From: Dasypus novemcinctus
Lineage: Eukaryota; Chordata; Mammalia; Cingulata; Dasypodidae
Length of the DNA stretch: 64,000 nt
NCBI RefSeq assembly: GCF_030445035.2
Contig: NC_080677.1
Coordinates: forward strand, 106,141,513-106,205,512
Reading direction: 5' to 3'
The notes under the pieces were generated by a model. The model was not told the origin of the DNA, ran no database searches, and saw only the letters and a list, made by a program, of their open reading frames with translations. Below, piece after piece: positions 34,476-46,453 of this stretch (the stretch's first letter is position 1; the number at the start of each line of letters is the position of its first letter). The position numbers and the translations under genes were made by a program.

Positions 34476-35690
34476 TGTTACTTTTTTAATTCAGCATTTC
34501 AAATTCTTTGTGTTCATTCAATTGTCTTCTTGGTGTCCTTTATCTCTTCAGCCACAATGTTTTTCAGCTCATTAATTTGATTTTGGAAATTTGTGTGCAT
34601 CTCACTGAGTAGTTGTCTCAAATCCTGCATCTCTTCTGGGGCTTTGATATATATTCCCTTTCTTGGGCCATTTCTTCCATTTTCTTAGTATGGCTTGTAA
34701 TTTTTTGTTGATATCTAGGCATCTGATTAGATGATGAGTTTACTCAGATGCTCGATTTCTCTTGTAGAGTCTTAGTGTTGGGAGGCTGTGTGTTACTGCT
34801 GTTCTTTGAGTCTTGGTTCAGTTTGTTCTGGGTCTTCAGGATTGTACCTGTTAATTGCTCAAATCTGGGCTCTGGACCCAGTAATGAGTTGTGAAGCACT
34901 TCCTAGGACCTTGGGGAGGGAGGCTGTAAAGGCTAGAAAAAGCCTTTCTTATTTATTTACTTTTAATTTCCTTTCATGCACTTCTTTGGTCTGTGAGCAA
35001 ATGGTACTCTTTGGCCGCCTCTCAGTTCAGTGTGTGTTCAGAGTGTATTTACTGCATGGACAGGATCAATATGACAGGCGTTCCTGCCTATAGGCTAAGA
35101 GCCCTTGTAATTCAACTTTCTCAGAGGCAGTTCTCCAACCTTTGCTGGTAGGCACCTCCCTTTTCCCAAGTAGGAAGTAATTCCACTCCCCTCTGTGTCC
35201 TCAACAACCAGTCTCAGTCACCCTAGTGGGAGACTGAAAGGGTTAGATCTCTTTAATCCTTTGCTGGCTTCGAAGGCAATGGCGCAGCCTGGAAGGGCTC
35301 TTGGGACACAGCAGATCAAATTTGTGGGTCAAAAGCTGAGACAGCCTTAGATTGTGTCCCTCGCTCTGCCCTTTCCTAGGGAGGTGGATTCCTGGAGCCC
35401 CCTTTGTCTGTAGCTGCCAGCTGGGAGGCCTGAGAATTCAAAAGTGTCTATAGGATGGGGGAAGATGACAGCATTAGCAGCTGCAGCTTTTAACTCACAG
35501 CTTTACTGCCATGATTCTTTTTCTTTGTCCCTCTCTCCTCTGGATGGTGTCCAGCCTTCCCCTATTGTTCAAAACCCTAGAAGATTTTTTTCCAGGTCAT
35601 TTCTGCTTGTCCTCTAGATATTTTTCTGGGAGAGAAGAGAGTCCCATGTCTTTCTAGTCTGCCATTTTCCCAGAAGTCTATTCAATTTTA

Positions 35691-37620
35691 AAAGAGAAAA
35701 GCAGAAAGAAAAATAAGCTATTCCATGGCCTATTATGTGCCAACCATTGTGCCTTTGCATCTGTCAGCTCATCTATTGTGCACTATCGTGGGTGGTAGAC
35801 AGTCTAACTTACTTTTGGTAATAGGCCTAATGAGATAGGATTAATGCACTGAAAAAGAAAACTCACTGGTCACATTTTGGGCTGGAGATAGGGAAGAAGG
35901 AAAATCATATACAGCTTCTTCTAGGTCAAAGCCAAGCACAGGTGACCAGGCGCTCAGGAGGAAAACAAGAAACATTAGGGACTAATGGTCCAGAATTAGA
36001 AATAAGTTCCTTGAGGGCAGGCTCAATGCCTTACTACCTCTGCATCTAGCACCTGGCATCCACCCTCACTAATCTAAGGAGCCCATGAAATATCTAAATT
36101 GAATTGTTTGCTGAATGGAATTTTCTAAATTCCCCAAAATCTTTTATGTGAACCTTAATAATCTTTCTAGAATCATTTCCTGCCCCCCAAGAATTAGCTT
36201 ATGCAATATTTATTCCTAGAATTCATCTATGAATTGAAAAGTAAAAATTCTCTGAAAATTTGGTTCTGCCCTCGGAGCAGCCCAAAGAAAAGGCGTTCCC
36301 TTCCAGATGCTACAGGGGCAAGCTCCGGCCCTCCAGTGTTGGAAACACTCACTTATTTTGGCTTTCATGCTGCAGTTCAATTTGATGTGTCAAAATTCTG
36401 TGCTTAATCTGCCCTTTCACAGGCAGCAATAACAAATGTTGTTATGGGAATTGCATTTTTCAGATGATTAGGTTATATAGCACACTATTCACTTTAGCTT
36501 TTATGAAGAATAAAGTGCACCACACTGATGGTGTTATCAGATTGTCAGTTAAATAATTTATGCCATACTGTTTATGTTAAGTCCCTAATTACTGCTGCGA
36601 TTTGTACAGTAAGGCAGAGTTAATAGTCTTTTCTATCATATCCTTTCTGTAGTGTGATGACTTTTCTGAGCTTCCTCTTTTTAATTGCATTAAACAATGA
36701 AAGCATTATGTTAAGGAAAAACTGGTGACTAAATAATGGTAAGTAAAAATCCATATAATTAAGAGTGCCAGAGCTGAGCATGGAGCCGCCTAGGGGCACA
36801 TTTCTAATCATAATTGGATGCCTCAAAAACAAACTGTGCATTACTACCAGGAAAATAGCCAGTGTTGTCCATCCAAGCATCTTCATTAGTATATTCCTGG
36901 GCCTCTGGTGTCAGGATTTTAACATCTTTAACAATGGAATCTTGGATTAGATGGTTTTACACCACATTTGGAAATAAATCTTGTGATGTGTGTTCTCACC
37001 CACCTCTCAACTCCCCAACCCAATTCTAGATTCAGAAACACTTTAAATTAAATAAAAGTAGGGCAGGAGGTAGGCGGAGGAGTCTTGAGCCATTACAATC
37101 TTTCTTATGATTTCATGAGCATGTTTGCTGGTTTGGATTACAGCCCAAGGGAGCTCATGCAAGCAGCGAGGGGGTGGATAGGTAGAGTAATGACCTCAAG
37201 GCACTGGACTCAGGACCAGTGGGTCAGAGAGGAGGTTCTAGGCTCATAGTCTGCTGGACAGTGCCAAGAGCAAGACCAGGAAGGTGTTATTACAGAGAAG
37301 AAGGGCAGAACCTAGCTGTGGGTTGAAGAGAAGGACAGGAAAAGTCTGTGCTTTTCTGTCCACTTAAAGCAAGGGAAAGTCCCAGTCTGGCCTGAGGGCA
37401 AAAAAAGTGGGCAAGAAGAGTGGCTCCTATGTAGGTCTGAGAACTGGAAAGGGAAGAGACTAAAAGGCCTGGAAGGGGCTACTACATGTATTAAACTTTC
37501 CTCCACTGTATATATTGTCCTAAAATCCTCTTGTACTAAAAGTCTGTGTAAGACAAACTTTGTAAGTCAATTGATGAGGTAATTCCTGCACTGCCACCAA
37601 CCAGAATTCTTTGTATTTTT
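35691..37620. other. Unique-looking intergenic DNA
   Basis: An L2-like piece lies at about 35995-36115 (AAGTTCCTTGAGGGCAGGCT). The rest has no recognised gene or young repeat. 36420-36830 is AT-rich with several TAATTA/ATTA-type sites (CATAATTGGATG, CCTAATTACTGC) and could be a conserved non-coding element. This is speculative without alignment. Confidence 0.45.
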
Positions 37621-37621
37621 T

Positions 37622-37706
37622 TCCAAGGTATTGGGGCCAGGAATTGAACCTGGAATCTCATATGTGAGAAGCCAGTGCTCAACCACTGAGCCACATTAGC
37701 TTCCCA
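37622..37706 (-). mobile_element. Short tRNA-monomer SINE
   Basis: GGAATTGAACCTGGAATC and CAACCACTGAGCCACATTAG mark an antisense tRNA-like unit. Confidence 0.85.
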
Positions 37707-37734
37707 GAGTTGGTTTTTTTCATTTCTTTTTTTT

Positions 37735-37915
37735 TTCTGTCTTTTTTTTTTATTGACTTTGTAATAATATTACATTAAAAATATATATATGAGGTCCCAT
37801 TCAACCCCACCCCCCCACCCCACCTCTCCCCCCCCCCCAGCAACACTCGTTCCCATCATCATGACATATCCATTGCGTTTGGTAAGTACATCTCTGGGCA
37901 CCTCTGCACCTCATT
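37735..37915 (-). mobile_element. L1 3'-end fragment, antisense
   Basis: TTTTTATTGACTTTGTAATA, ATTACATTAAAAATATATAT and the CATTGCGTTTGGTAAGTACA region match the 3' UTR of the L1 family at 44001-45048 and 50695-51408. It contains a C-rich stretch. Confidence 0.8.
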
Positions 37916-37919
37916 TTCA

Positions 37920-38030
37920 TTTCTTTTCCTTGTTGTTTTTGTTTTTTCATGAGGCACCAGGAACCAAACCTGAGACCTCTCATGTGGGAGGCAGGAGCCC
38001 AAACACTTGAACCACATCTGCTCTTCCCTT
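37920..38030 (-). mobile_element. Short tRNA-monomer SINE
   Basis: AGGCACCAGGAACCAAACCT and AACACTTGAACCACATCTGC mark an antisense tRNA-like unit with a T-rich tail at its left. It is inserted in or next to the L1 3' end. Confidence 0.8.
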
Positions 38031-38460
38031 TGCATTTTTTATTTCCTCAAAAATTGCTCAATATCTACCTTTTTAAAATATCTTACTTCAAACTATGAAT
38101 GCATTCTTCATTTAAAAAAAAAAAATAGGAGTCTGTGTTTCTAGCTGAAGGAGAGATAAAGCAATATAGTGCTAGGAACATGCAGGGTCTGAAGTGCCCG
38201 ATACTTCTGGAAGGAACATCGTATTGGCTTGATGAGGCTGGAGCTCCAGGGAGAGCCCTGAACTGGAAGACAGAATTGGGAGTCTCATGAGTGGGTGGCA
38301 ATTAAAGTAAGGAAAAGTTACCCAAGAGAGTTGTAGAGTGATAAGAAAAGACCAAACACAAAACCCAAGTGAACTGAAACATTTTTTAGCAGGGTGGGGA
38401 AGAAGAGACAAGTCCCAGAAGTAAGAAGAGAGGAAGAAGTCACAGGAGTAAGAAGAGTTA
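38031..38460. other. Intergenic DNA, nothing recognised
   Basis: No gene or clear repeat. A short A tract lies at about 38114-38126. Confidence 0.45.
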
Positions 38461-38465
38461 CTGCT

Positions 38466-39101
38466 CCTGTACTAGTCAAAAGTGGTGCTGATCCAAAGTA
38501 CCAGAAACCTGTTGGTTTTATAAAGGGTATTTATTTAGGATGGAAGCTTATAGTCATAAGGCCCTAAAGAGTCAACTCGAAGTTCCGTAAGAGGTACTTT
38601 CTCACCCAAAGTCATTTGCCACGTGTTGAAGCAAGATAGCGGGTGATGTCTCTGAGGGTTCAGCCTTCATTTCTCTCTTAAGGTTCAGTGGGCCCAGCCT
38701 CTTCCAATCTCAGCTGTAGGCTGGAGGGCTTGTGGAGCTCATTTCTTTCTGGGCTCAGCTCCTCTGTTCTCTTCACAAGGTCAGCTGTACACTACCAGGC
38801 TTATCTCTCTTCCCTGGGCCTCTGCTGTGTCCTGTCTATGGAGTTATCTCTCTTCCTCTGTGTATCTACTACTGCATTTTGATTGAGTGTTCATTTATAG
38901 TCCACCAAGGGAACAGAGACTCAAACTGTGCTGCCATAATGATGTGGTCAAAGCGAAGTCCTAATCTTTATTTAATAAAGTAAAAGTGAAACCTTTGAAT
39001 TTAATACAGTCAAAAAGGTATCATGCCCAGAGGAGCAGATCAGTTTACAAACATAATCGATATCTCTTTTTGGAATTCATAAATAATATCAAACTGCCAC
39101 A
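38466..39101 (-). mobile_element. Solo LTR, copy 2 of the 15046 family
   Basis: It shares with 15046-15668 the blocks AAGTACCAGAAA, TTTATAAAGGGTATTTATTT, TTGAAGCAAGAT, AATACAGTCAAA and TTTACAAACATAAT, in the same order and spacing. No internal retroviral region adjoins it. The two copies differ considerably, so they are independent insertions. Confidence 0.75.
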
Positions 39102-39540
39102 GCTCTCTAGTGTCATTAAGAGGTAGTTAATAGGGCCAGATGCCACAATGATGAAGCAGAACAGGGTCTGAAAAGAGACGTTCTTCTGTTTAGAGGAATA
39201 GGAAAAGCGAACCCTAGAGAAGGAGAAAAAGTTGGCACATCCCAGGGAACCATGGCGCTATCTTTGGAGAAGGAGTCTACACCTTTTGGTTCCTTCAGAT
39301 AATGGGACAGGAATTTCACAAAGAAATTCTAGCTGGGGGAGACTTTCCTGTGGGGAGTAGAAGGTGGAGAATAGAAAGAGGGGAGTAAAATACATTGTCA
39401 CCTGTATTAATTTTATTAATTTATGGACCAGATAGGGGCCCACAAGTAGGAGACTCCAGCTCTGAGCCTCGGCTCTTCCAGGGAAGACACATTTGTAGCT
39501 GAGTACTGTACACCCTCCCAGCTTCTTCCTTGCTAAATAT

Positions 39541-39950
39541 ATTGGTTTCCTAGAGCTGCAGTAACAGAATACCACATATGAGTTGGCTTAAACAACAGGA
39601 ATTTATTCTCTCATAGTTCTGAGGCTATAAGCCTGAGGCCAAGGTGTTGGCTGGCCAGTGATCCCTCTGAAGGCTCTGGAGAAGGATCCTTCCTTCCTCT
39701 TGCAGCTTCTGCTGGTTGTCAGCAAACCCTGACATTCCTTGACTTGGAGTTGCATCACTCGTCTGCCACTGTTGTCACATACCTTCGTTGGTTCCTGTCT
39801 CTGTGTCCTCTCCTCTCCTAAGGATACTAGCCATTGGGTTTAGGACCCACCCTAATCCAGTATGATCTCATCTTAACTAACATGGGCAGGAACATTTGGA
39901 GGCTCCAGGTGGACATGAGTTTTGAGGGAGCACTATCAGCCCACTACACT
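39541..39950 (-). mobile_element. MaLR-type (MLT1/MST-like) LTR, antisense
   Basis: TTTCCTAGAGCTGCAGTAAC, GGCTTAAACAACAGGAATTT and GGACCCACCCTAATCCAGTA fit the antisense pattern of old MaLR LTRs. Confidence 0.7.
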
Positions 39951-40785
39951 GAAAATGTAAGCACTTCCCTGGGAAAACCAGTCACACTTGACAAGTTGGG
40001 CTGGCTGCCACATCTCTAGGCATCCATTATCACAGCCACCAGTTTTGCAGAGCAACAAATGGAAGACCTGACAAGAGAAGTAGGCAAATCTAAAACCTTA
40101 ATGTTCAACTATCACCACTCTTTTGATAGACATCAGAACAAACAACCATAAAAAGGAAAGGGAGTCATCTCCCACCTCTTCCTCAGCCTCTTCAATCCCT
40201 TGTTTTCCTTAATCCTGGAGGGGTGGGTAGTAGTTCCAGAGGCATCTTTCTGGCCTGCCTGCCTTCCTTTTACAGTCTGTCACATGAAGTGTGCTGGCCC
40301 CATGTGCACACAGCTGAGTCCTGGGAACTCAGGGTCCCCAGGTTCCCTCCTGATTGACCGCGGGTGATTTGCTGGTACATCCTCAGCCCCTGCTCTTTCT
40401 CAGATTAAACTCTCCTGTTTGGCAGACTTTCAACTTGTGACCTCAGGCTTTGTGTCCTGGCTGCAAACTTACCTCAACTCTGACCTGATGTCTTCATGGA
40501 TTGACACTTCCCTAACGGCCGTGTGGGCCTGGCCCACGGTTAGTGCAGGCTCCCCTTGCTCTTGAAGGCCTTACCCTAAGACCAGAATGTTTGTTTCTGC
40601 TCTAGTGCTCTCATCTTTCAGTCTACACATTCAGGCCTTTAAAACTCTACCTTTATAGACAGGTAAACAGAACTTCCCTAGCCTGCGTTGATGAGGCAGA
40701 AGGTATTTACCTTCAAAGGAGGCATATTGGGTGATACTGTCCTTTTAAAGTCATCTGGCCAGCAGGGGTGAATGCTGTAATAGGG
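39951..40785. other. Intergenic DNA, nothing recognised
   Basis: No supported gene, and no repeat that I can classify. Confidence 0.45.
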
Positions 40786-40789
40786 GTGG

Positions 40790-41520
40790 GAACACTTTTT
40801 TTGGGGGGTGGGGGTAAGAAAGTTCTTATTTTTTACGGAAAATTTGCAAAGATAATAGAGAGTTCCCATATACTCCACAACCAGTTTTCCCTATTATGAG
40901 CATCTTACTTGAGAACATTTGTTGCAGCTAATGAACCAATATTGATAGGGTTTTTTTTTAAAGATTTATTTCTCCTCCCCCCCTTGTCTGGTCTCCGTGT
41001 CCATTTGTTGTGTGTTCTTCTGTGTCTGCTTGCATTCTTGTCAGTGGCACCAGGAATTTGTGTCTCTTTTTGTTGCATCATCTTGCTGCATCAGCTCTCC
41101 ATGTGGGTGGCACCATTCCTGGACAGTTTTGTGTGGGGCAGCTCTTCTTGCACAGGAGCCACTCCTTGTGCACAAGGCACCCTTACACAGGGGCATCCCT
41201 GCATGGGCCAGCACTCCTTGCATGCAGCAGCACTGCGCGTGGGCCAGCTCACCACACGAGCCAGGAGGCTCTGGGTTTGAACGCTGGGCCTCCTATATGG
41301 TAGGTGGATGCTCTATCTGTTGAGCCACATCTGCTTCCCCATTGATAGATTTTTATTAACTAAAGTCCACACTTTATTCAGATTTTACCTATTTTTCCCT
41401 AATGTCCTTTTTCTCTCTCGAGAGACCATTCAGGATTCCACATTACCTGTAGTTGTCATGTCTCCTTGGATTCCTCTTGGCTGTGACAGCTGGGATGCTG
41501 TCTTTTACAATGGCTCTGCC
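40790..41520 (-). mobile_element. Ancient L1 3'-UTR-like repeat, antisense, split by a SINE
   Basis: AAATTTGCAAAGATAATAGA, GAGTTCCCATATACTCC and TTATTCAGATTTTACC resemble an old L1M 3' UTR. The SINE at 40951-41340 interrupts it. A related piece lies at about 45470-45870. Confidence 0.6.
40951..41340 (-). mobile_element. DAS-type SINE, antisense
   Basis: The T-rich tail is at 40951-40960 and the tRNA-like head ends with CATCTGCTTCCCC at about 41340. The target duplication ATTGATAG lies at 40941-40948 and 41341-41348. Confidence 0.9.
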
Positions 41521-42300
41521 ATTTCAGACCCAGCCTTTAGGCATCGCCCACTGCCTAGACCCCAGGGACCCATGAGGCACAGGCATGAGTCACTCAGGGT
41601 GATGCAAGGGGTCTGATCCAGTCTACCCTCTTATAGAGACCTATTACAACAGGGGCAAGCTCAAAGCCTAACTCTGACAGCTGGGTGAGGGGTGTAACCA
41701 GTGCCTCATTAATAGGGCACACAGACGAGGAGCCGGAAAAGATCAAGGATAAGTCACATGGATGGAAAGGAGACATCAGAATGTGTGTTGGTAAGAAACT
41801 GCTCTGACAAGGGGGTAAGTGGGAGATGAATAGCCTGACAAAGACAGGCCAGCCCGGTGAGCTGCTGTTCACATCCTTCCTGGAGATAAGGAACATAGGC
41901 AGCTGGTCTCCAAACAGATGAGTAAAAAGCAAGTTGGGCCACAGGGGTATATCAGGCTAACAGAGTCCCTCCACTGTGCCACCAGGGTCAAAGACTTCCA
42001 AAGACATTTTTTCCCCAGGGCTAAAGCAACTACACATGTGGGAAGTCAGGAGGTGTGAACTCTATTCCCATCTCTATTTCTGTCATTTTATATCCAGAGG
42101 GGACAGAGCTGCCTTCTCCCTCCTTGTCCAGGGCAGGGCCAGACTCACAGGGTGAACATCCTGCTGATGGTAGGAAGGAGAGGAAGGGAGAGCCAACCAA
42201 TGGGAAAGAAAGAATGTGGGGGCCACAACTAAGAGGAGGTGCTTTTCTAAGCTATTCTTCATGTCTTCTAATTATGCCTCCTCTATCCTATATCTTGGGA
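41521..42300. other. Intergenic DNA, nothing recognised
   Basis: No supported gene or classifiable repeat. Confidence 0.45.
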
Positions 42301-42304
42301 TTTT

Positions 42305-42490
42305 TTTAGTAACCCTATGAATTACAATTCACATACCACACAATTCATCCATTTCAAGTGTACAATTCAATGGCTTTTAAGGATTTAATATATTCACAAA
42401 GTTGTTGAACCATCACCACTATTTAATTTTAGAACATTTCACCCTCTGAAAAAAACCTTGTATCCATTAGCTGTCACTCCTCAGTCCCCA
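42305..42490 (-). mobile_element. L1M 3' end, antisense
   Basis: CAATTCACATACCACACAAT, GTGTACAATTCAATGGC and TTGAACCATCACCAC are the familiar antisense 3' end of old L1 elements. Confidence 0.8.
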
Positions 42491-44000
42491 CCCTTACGCC
42501 AGTCCCAGCCCTAAGCAAAGACAAACCTCCTTTCTGAGGTGAATATTTCTCTTTCTGGAACTCACTGCTGATGCTAATTTTGATCTCTTATTCAAGGTGT
42601 TGTCTGATTTCTTCACTGTCTAGTTAATATTTTTGATCTTGCTACTAATAAGCAATCTATGGGGAGACAAAACTAAAAGTCCATGCATATATTCTGCTCT
42701 TCATCAAAATTTCCCCCCTAAACTTAGCATCAACTGGTGATAAGAGATGAAGTTGGAGAAGTAGACTGGGAACAGATCATGGAGGTCCTTGACACTGTGG
42801 TAAAAGAGTTTGGCTTTTATTTAAATTGCTATATGAGGGCATTTAAAACAAGGGCAAAAAGAAAAAAAAAAACATAAAAATAAAATAAGGACACTATATT
42901 TTGGTTTACCCTTCAAGAACCTCTCTGGCTCCTGTTTGGAGGATGAACTGGAAGGAAGCCAAGAGTGAAAGAAGGGCAACCAATTAGGAGTCTACTGAAG
43001 CCCAGGAGAGCGATGATGATGGCGTGGAGTGGTGTTTTAGAATGGGTATCATGAGAAGTGGTCAGATTCAGGCCATAGTTCAGAGGGAGTGTGGGTATGA
43101 TTGTTGATGGACTGGATGTTGGCTGTGAGGGAAAGAGAGAAAGCAAGGATCACACCCAAGATTTTGGCCCTAGCAACTGGATGGATGGTAGTACTATTTA
43201 GAGATGGAGAAAACTAAGAAAGGAAGAAATCTGGAAATGGAGGTGAGGGTAGGAGGTGCCAAATCAAGGGATTTGATTTGTCAAAAGTTAACTTTGAGAT
43301 GCTCTTAGATGACCAAGTGAAGCTGTTGGGAAAATGGTTGGTTACAGGAATCTGAGCTCAGGGAAGAGGTCAGGACTAGAGACAGACTCGGGAGTTGTGC
43401 TGGGTATCTTCAATTTGCCCTTTCAGAACCACTCTCAACCCCTCTTCTACCCTACAGTGAGCCCCAGGAATCTGGCCTGTATTGACTGTAGTGCCAGGCA
43501 CTCTTGCTCTGTGGCTCCCCATTGGGTTTAATCAACAGAAAGTCCTGGAAGGAGATCTGAGGTGGGAGAGAGAGTGCAGTTGAGGTATCTATTCTTTTGG
43601 TCCTTTCTCTGTGTAGTGCCACGCAGGCCTGCCTGGGCTTTTTAACCAAAGATCACGGTTCCTGTCTCCAGGTTTTGGTACCTGCTTCCTCCAGTCCCAG
43701 GCAGGCCTAAGGGCGAGAATGGTGTCTTACTATTAACAGTGTCAGTAGAACTGAACTATCCCTCTTGGTTTCCTTAATTCCTGTCCTGTAGAAAGTCTTT
43801 TTGTTAAACTCTTCTCGTTCCTCAATTTGAGTGGGCCAGATGCTTCTTGCTGGATCACCTATTGTTAACATTCTTTTTCCATTTGCTTTATCACTTGCTC
43901 TTTCTATGCACATATGGATTTTTTCAGAACCATTTGCTCTTTACCCTTTGCTCTTTACTCTTTTTTCTTTTGTTTTATTTTTAAATCATTAAAATGTAAA
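42491..44000. other. Intergenic DNA, probable old repeat in part
   Basis: No gene. The segment 42720-43320 resembles the decayed repeat seen at 24500-24650 in style, with long purine-rich stretches. The rest was not classified. Confidence 0.4.
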
Positions 44001-45048
44001 AGGGTCAATACCAAATGGAAAGGACAAATGAGTTTATATGGCTATGAGTCTCCAAAAAGAGCCAGGAGGTTATCAGAGGGGTTCCCTTATACACACCTCA
44101 GCAGAGTCCCAGAGACAGATAAAATAGATACAACCCCAGGTATTGGTTCTGCTGAGGGCTACAGAGACCCACAGGTTCTATGGTCATGGCACATGGAGTT
44201 CAGTGCCATGTCAGTTGGCCCTACCTTGGAGTTTGTGTTTCTGTGTGATGGAGCTGGACTCAGATGTGATCTTTGTCCACAAGCCTCTCCGGTTACTTTT
44301 ACCGGATCTGTAGTTGGTGCTGGGGTTTAATGTATACCCAGGGGACCTGAATCTCTGGACTGACCATGTGATAGCCAGGCCCTGAGCCTCAACAGACTTG
44401 CAACTCCTACACTCTGGTTTATTGGACTTACCCCACTCAGCTAACAAGGAGGTGAAGAAGGTCAACCACCACACCAGGGAGCCAAGAGTGCCTACAACTG
44501 AAAGCAGGAGGATTGCATCCAGCATCCATGTGGAATCTAAGCCCCCTCTTGATATAGATATGGAGTGGACACAACCATTCTAAGGCCCACAGGATGGAGG
44601 AATAGAGTATGGATTAGAGTGGACTTACTGATATTCTATTCATGAACTATTGTGATTAGTAATAAAAGAAAATGTGGCATTGGTGTGGAGAAAGTGGCCA
44701 TGGTTGCTGCTGAAGGTAGGGAGTGGGAGGAAGAGATGTGAATGTGGGGGCATTTTCGGGGGTTGGAGTTGTCCTGGGTGGTGCTGCAGGGATAGTTACC
44801 GGACATTGTATGTCCTCCCATGGCCCACTGGGTGGACTGTGGGAGAGTGTGGGCTATGGTGTGGACCATTGACCATGAAGTGCAGCGGTGCTCAGAGATG
44901 TATTCACCAAATTCAATGAATGTCTCATGATGATGGAGGAGGTTGGTGTTATGGGGGGAGGAGTGGGGTGAGGGGGGTGGGAGATATATGGGGACCTCAT
45001 ATTTTTTGAATGTAACATTAAAAAATAACGAAAAAAAAATGCGTAAAA
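44001..45048 (+). mobile_element. L1 3'-end copy
   Basis: The part from about 44440 to 45030 is the inverted counterpart of 50820-51408 (shared GGGCCATGGGAGGACATACA-type and TTCATGAATAGAATATCAGT sequence, read on opposite strands). It ends TAACATTAAAAAATAACG plus A's. A candidate target duplication AAAATGTAAA lies at 43991-44000 and 45049-45058. No ORF was recognised, so this is 3' UTR. Confidence 0.75.
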
Positions 45049-45058
45049 AAAATGTAAA

Positions 45059-45130
45059 TGGGGGAGCAACCTGCTTCCCACATACATGGTCCTGGGTTCA
45101 ATCCCTGGTACAGCCTTTTAAAAAAATAAC
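45059..45130 (+). mobile_element. Short tRNA-monomer SINE fragment
   Basis: GGGGAGCAACCTGCTTCCCA, then GGGTTCAATCCCTGGTAC, with a short A-rich tail. Part of the A-box region is missing. Confidence 0.75.
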
Positions 45131-45465
45131 CAAGTCCTCCTCCTCCCTTTGTCTCTGCTTCCATGTGGCTTCCTCCAGCCAGCCTGCAGGGCTCCCCAGA
45201 CTGTGCTAGGCGCTCCTGCTCTGGCTCCCCCATGCTTCCCTAGGCCTAGCTCTGTCACACAGCACTGTCCTCACTGCACAGCCCACCCCACAGCACCCCT
45301 GACAGATCCCCACAAACAGGCTGGCCTCTCTCCTACCTTCTCCATCTTACCAGTACCTACCAAAAGGCGATGCTGAGTGAAGGGCCATGACAGGAAGGCC
45401 CCTCAACCTCTTGGTACCTCCAGCCCCTGCAAGGACAGTATCTCATCCTCTGCATCCCCAGGGCC
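45131..45465. other. Intergenic DNA, nothing recognised
   Basis: C-rich but without CpG clustering. No gene was seen. Confidence 0.4.
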
Positions 45466-45469
45466 CTTA

Positions 45470-45870
45470 ATGATTTAATGCTTTAATGCGTATTTCCTAA
45501 GAAAGAGAACATTCTCTTGTATGACCACAGTACAGTTATTAGCTTCAGTAAATTTAACATTGGTAGAATTCTATTATCTAATCTGTTTTCCATATTCCAA
45601 TTTGTCATTTAACTCAATATTGTCCTTTATAGCATATTTTCCTCTCCAGTAGAGTAGCCTGTCTAGAATCACATGTTGCATTTAGTTGCCATGTCTCTTT
45701 AGTCTCGTTTAATCTGGAACAGCTCCTCAGCTCATCATTGTCGTTTATGACATTGACAATTTTGAAGAAAACAGCCCGCCACCTTTTTTGGCTAATATTA
45801 TGTTCCTCATTTGGGGTTTGCCTAATGTTTCTCACAATTAGATTCAGAATGTGCATTCTCTGCCAGATTA
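45470..45870 (-). mobile_element. Ancient L1 3'-UTR-like repeat, antisense
   Basis: TTGCATTTAGTTGCCATGTC and TAGTCTCGTTTAATCTGG belong to the same old family as 41341-41500. Confidence 0.6.
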
Positions 45871-45982
45871 TATAAGTGATGTTGTGTTCTTCTCAGGGCA
45901 TCAAGGAGAACAGAGAAATGTTAGTTTTTTTGTTTTTTAGTCTCTGCAATTCAGGAAGGCATATCAAAAGAAGACTGGAACA

Positions 45983-46346
45983 GGAAAGTGTTGGGCTCCT
46001 GACTACGGGGCCTCCAGGTGAAGGCAAGGTGGCACACATGGAGAGCTGGCCTGCACCACAAGCTGACACAAGATGACGCAACAAAAAAGAGACACAGAGG
46101 AAAAGACAATGAGGGACACAACAAATCAGGGAGCTGAGGTGGCTCAAGTGATTGAGTGCCCCTCTCCAACGTTGGAAAGCCCCAAGATCGGTTCTTGGTG
46201 CCTCCTAAAGAGAAGATGAGAAGAGAAAAGAAGACAAGCAGACACAGAAGAAAACACAGTGAATAGACACAGAGTAGACAGCAAGCACAAGTGGCAAGGG
46301 GGGGCGGTTTGTGACAGCAGGTAAATAAAATAAATCTTAAAAAAAA
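45983..46346 (+). mobile_element. Dimeric tRNA-derived SINE, 5'-truncated
   Basis: The target duplication AAGACTGGAACA / AAGACTAGAACA lies at 45971-45982 and 46347-46358. The first tRNA head is truncated (GGGCTCCTGACTACGGG). The second unit is clear at about 46130-46205 (GAGGTGGCTCAAGTGATTGA, AGATCGGTTCTTGG). Confidence 0.9.
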
Positions 46347-46453
46347 AAGACTAGAACAAATGTGGAATGAGCTAGTCTACCATATCTGCTATACCTCCCT
46401 AGACCCAGTCCCACTACCACTGCTGTATCAGAGTTCTAAAAAGAAACAGAACC

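Larger units (their letters stand above)
31245..35690 (-). mobile_element. Antisense L1 with 5' UTR and internal deletion
   Basis: Read on the minus strand, the 5' end is near 35690 (GGGAAAATGGCAGACTAG, typical of an L1 5' start). It continues through an ORF1-like region (to about 34490), then jumps into ORF2 reverse-transcriptase sequence (33980-33430, including [20 protein letters not shown] and [15 protein letters not shown]) and on to the 3' UTR at about 31245. Most of ORF1 and the first part of ORF2 are missing between about 34500 and 34030. SINEs at 32530-32630, 32640-32762, 32948-33041 and 34049-34475 interrupt it. It is not functional. Confidence 0.75.
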
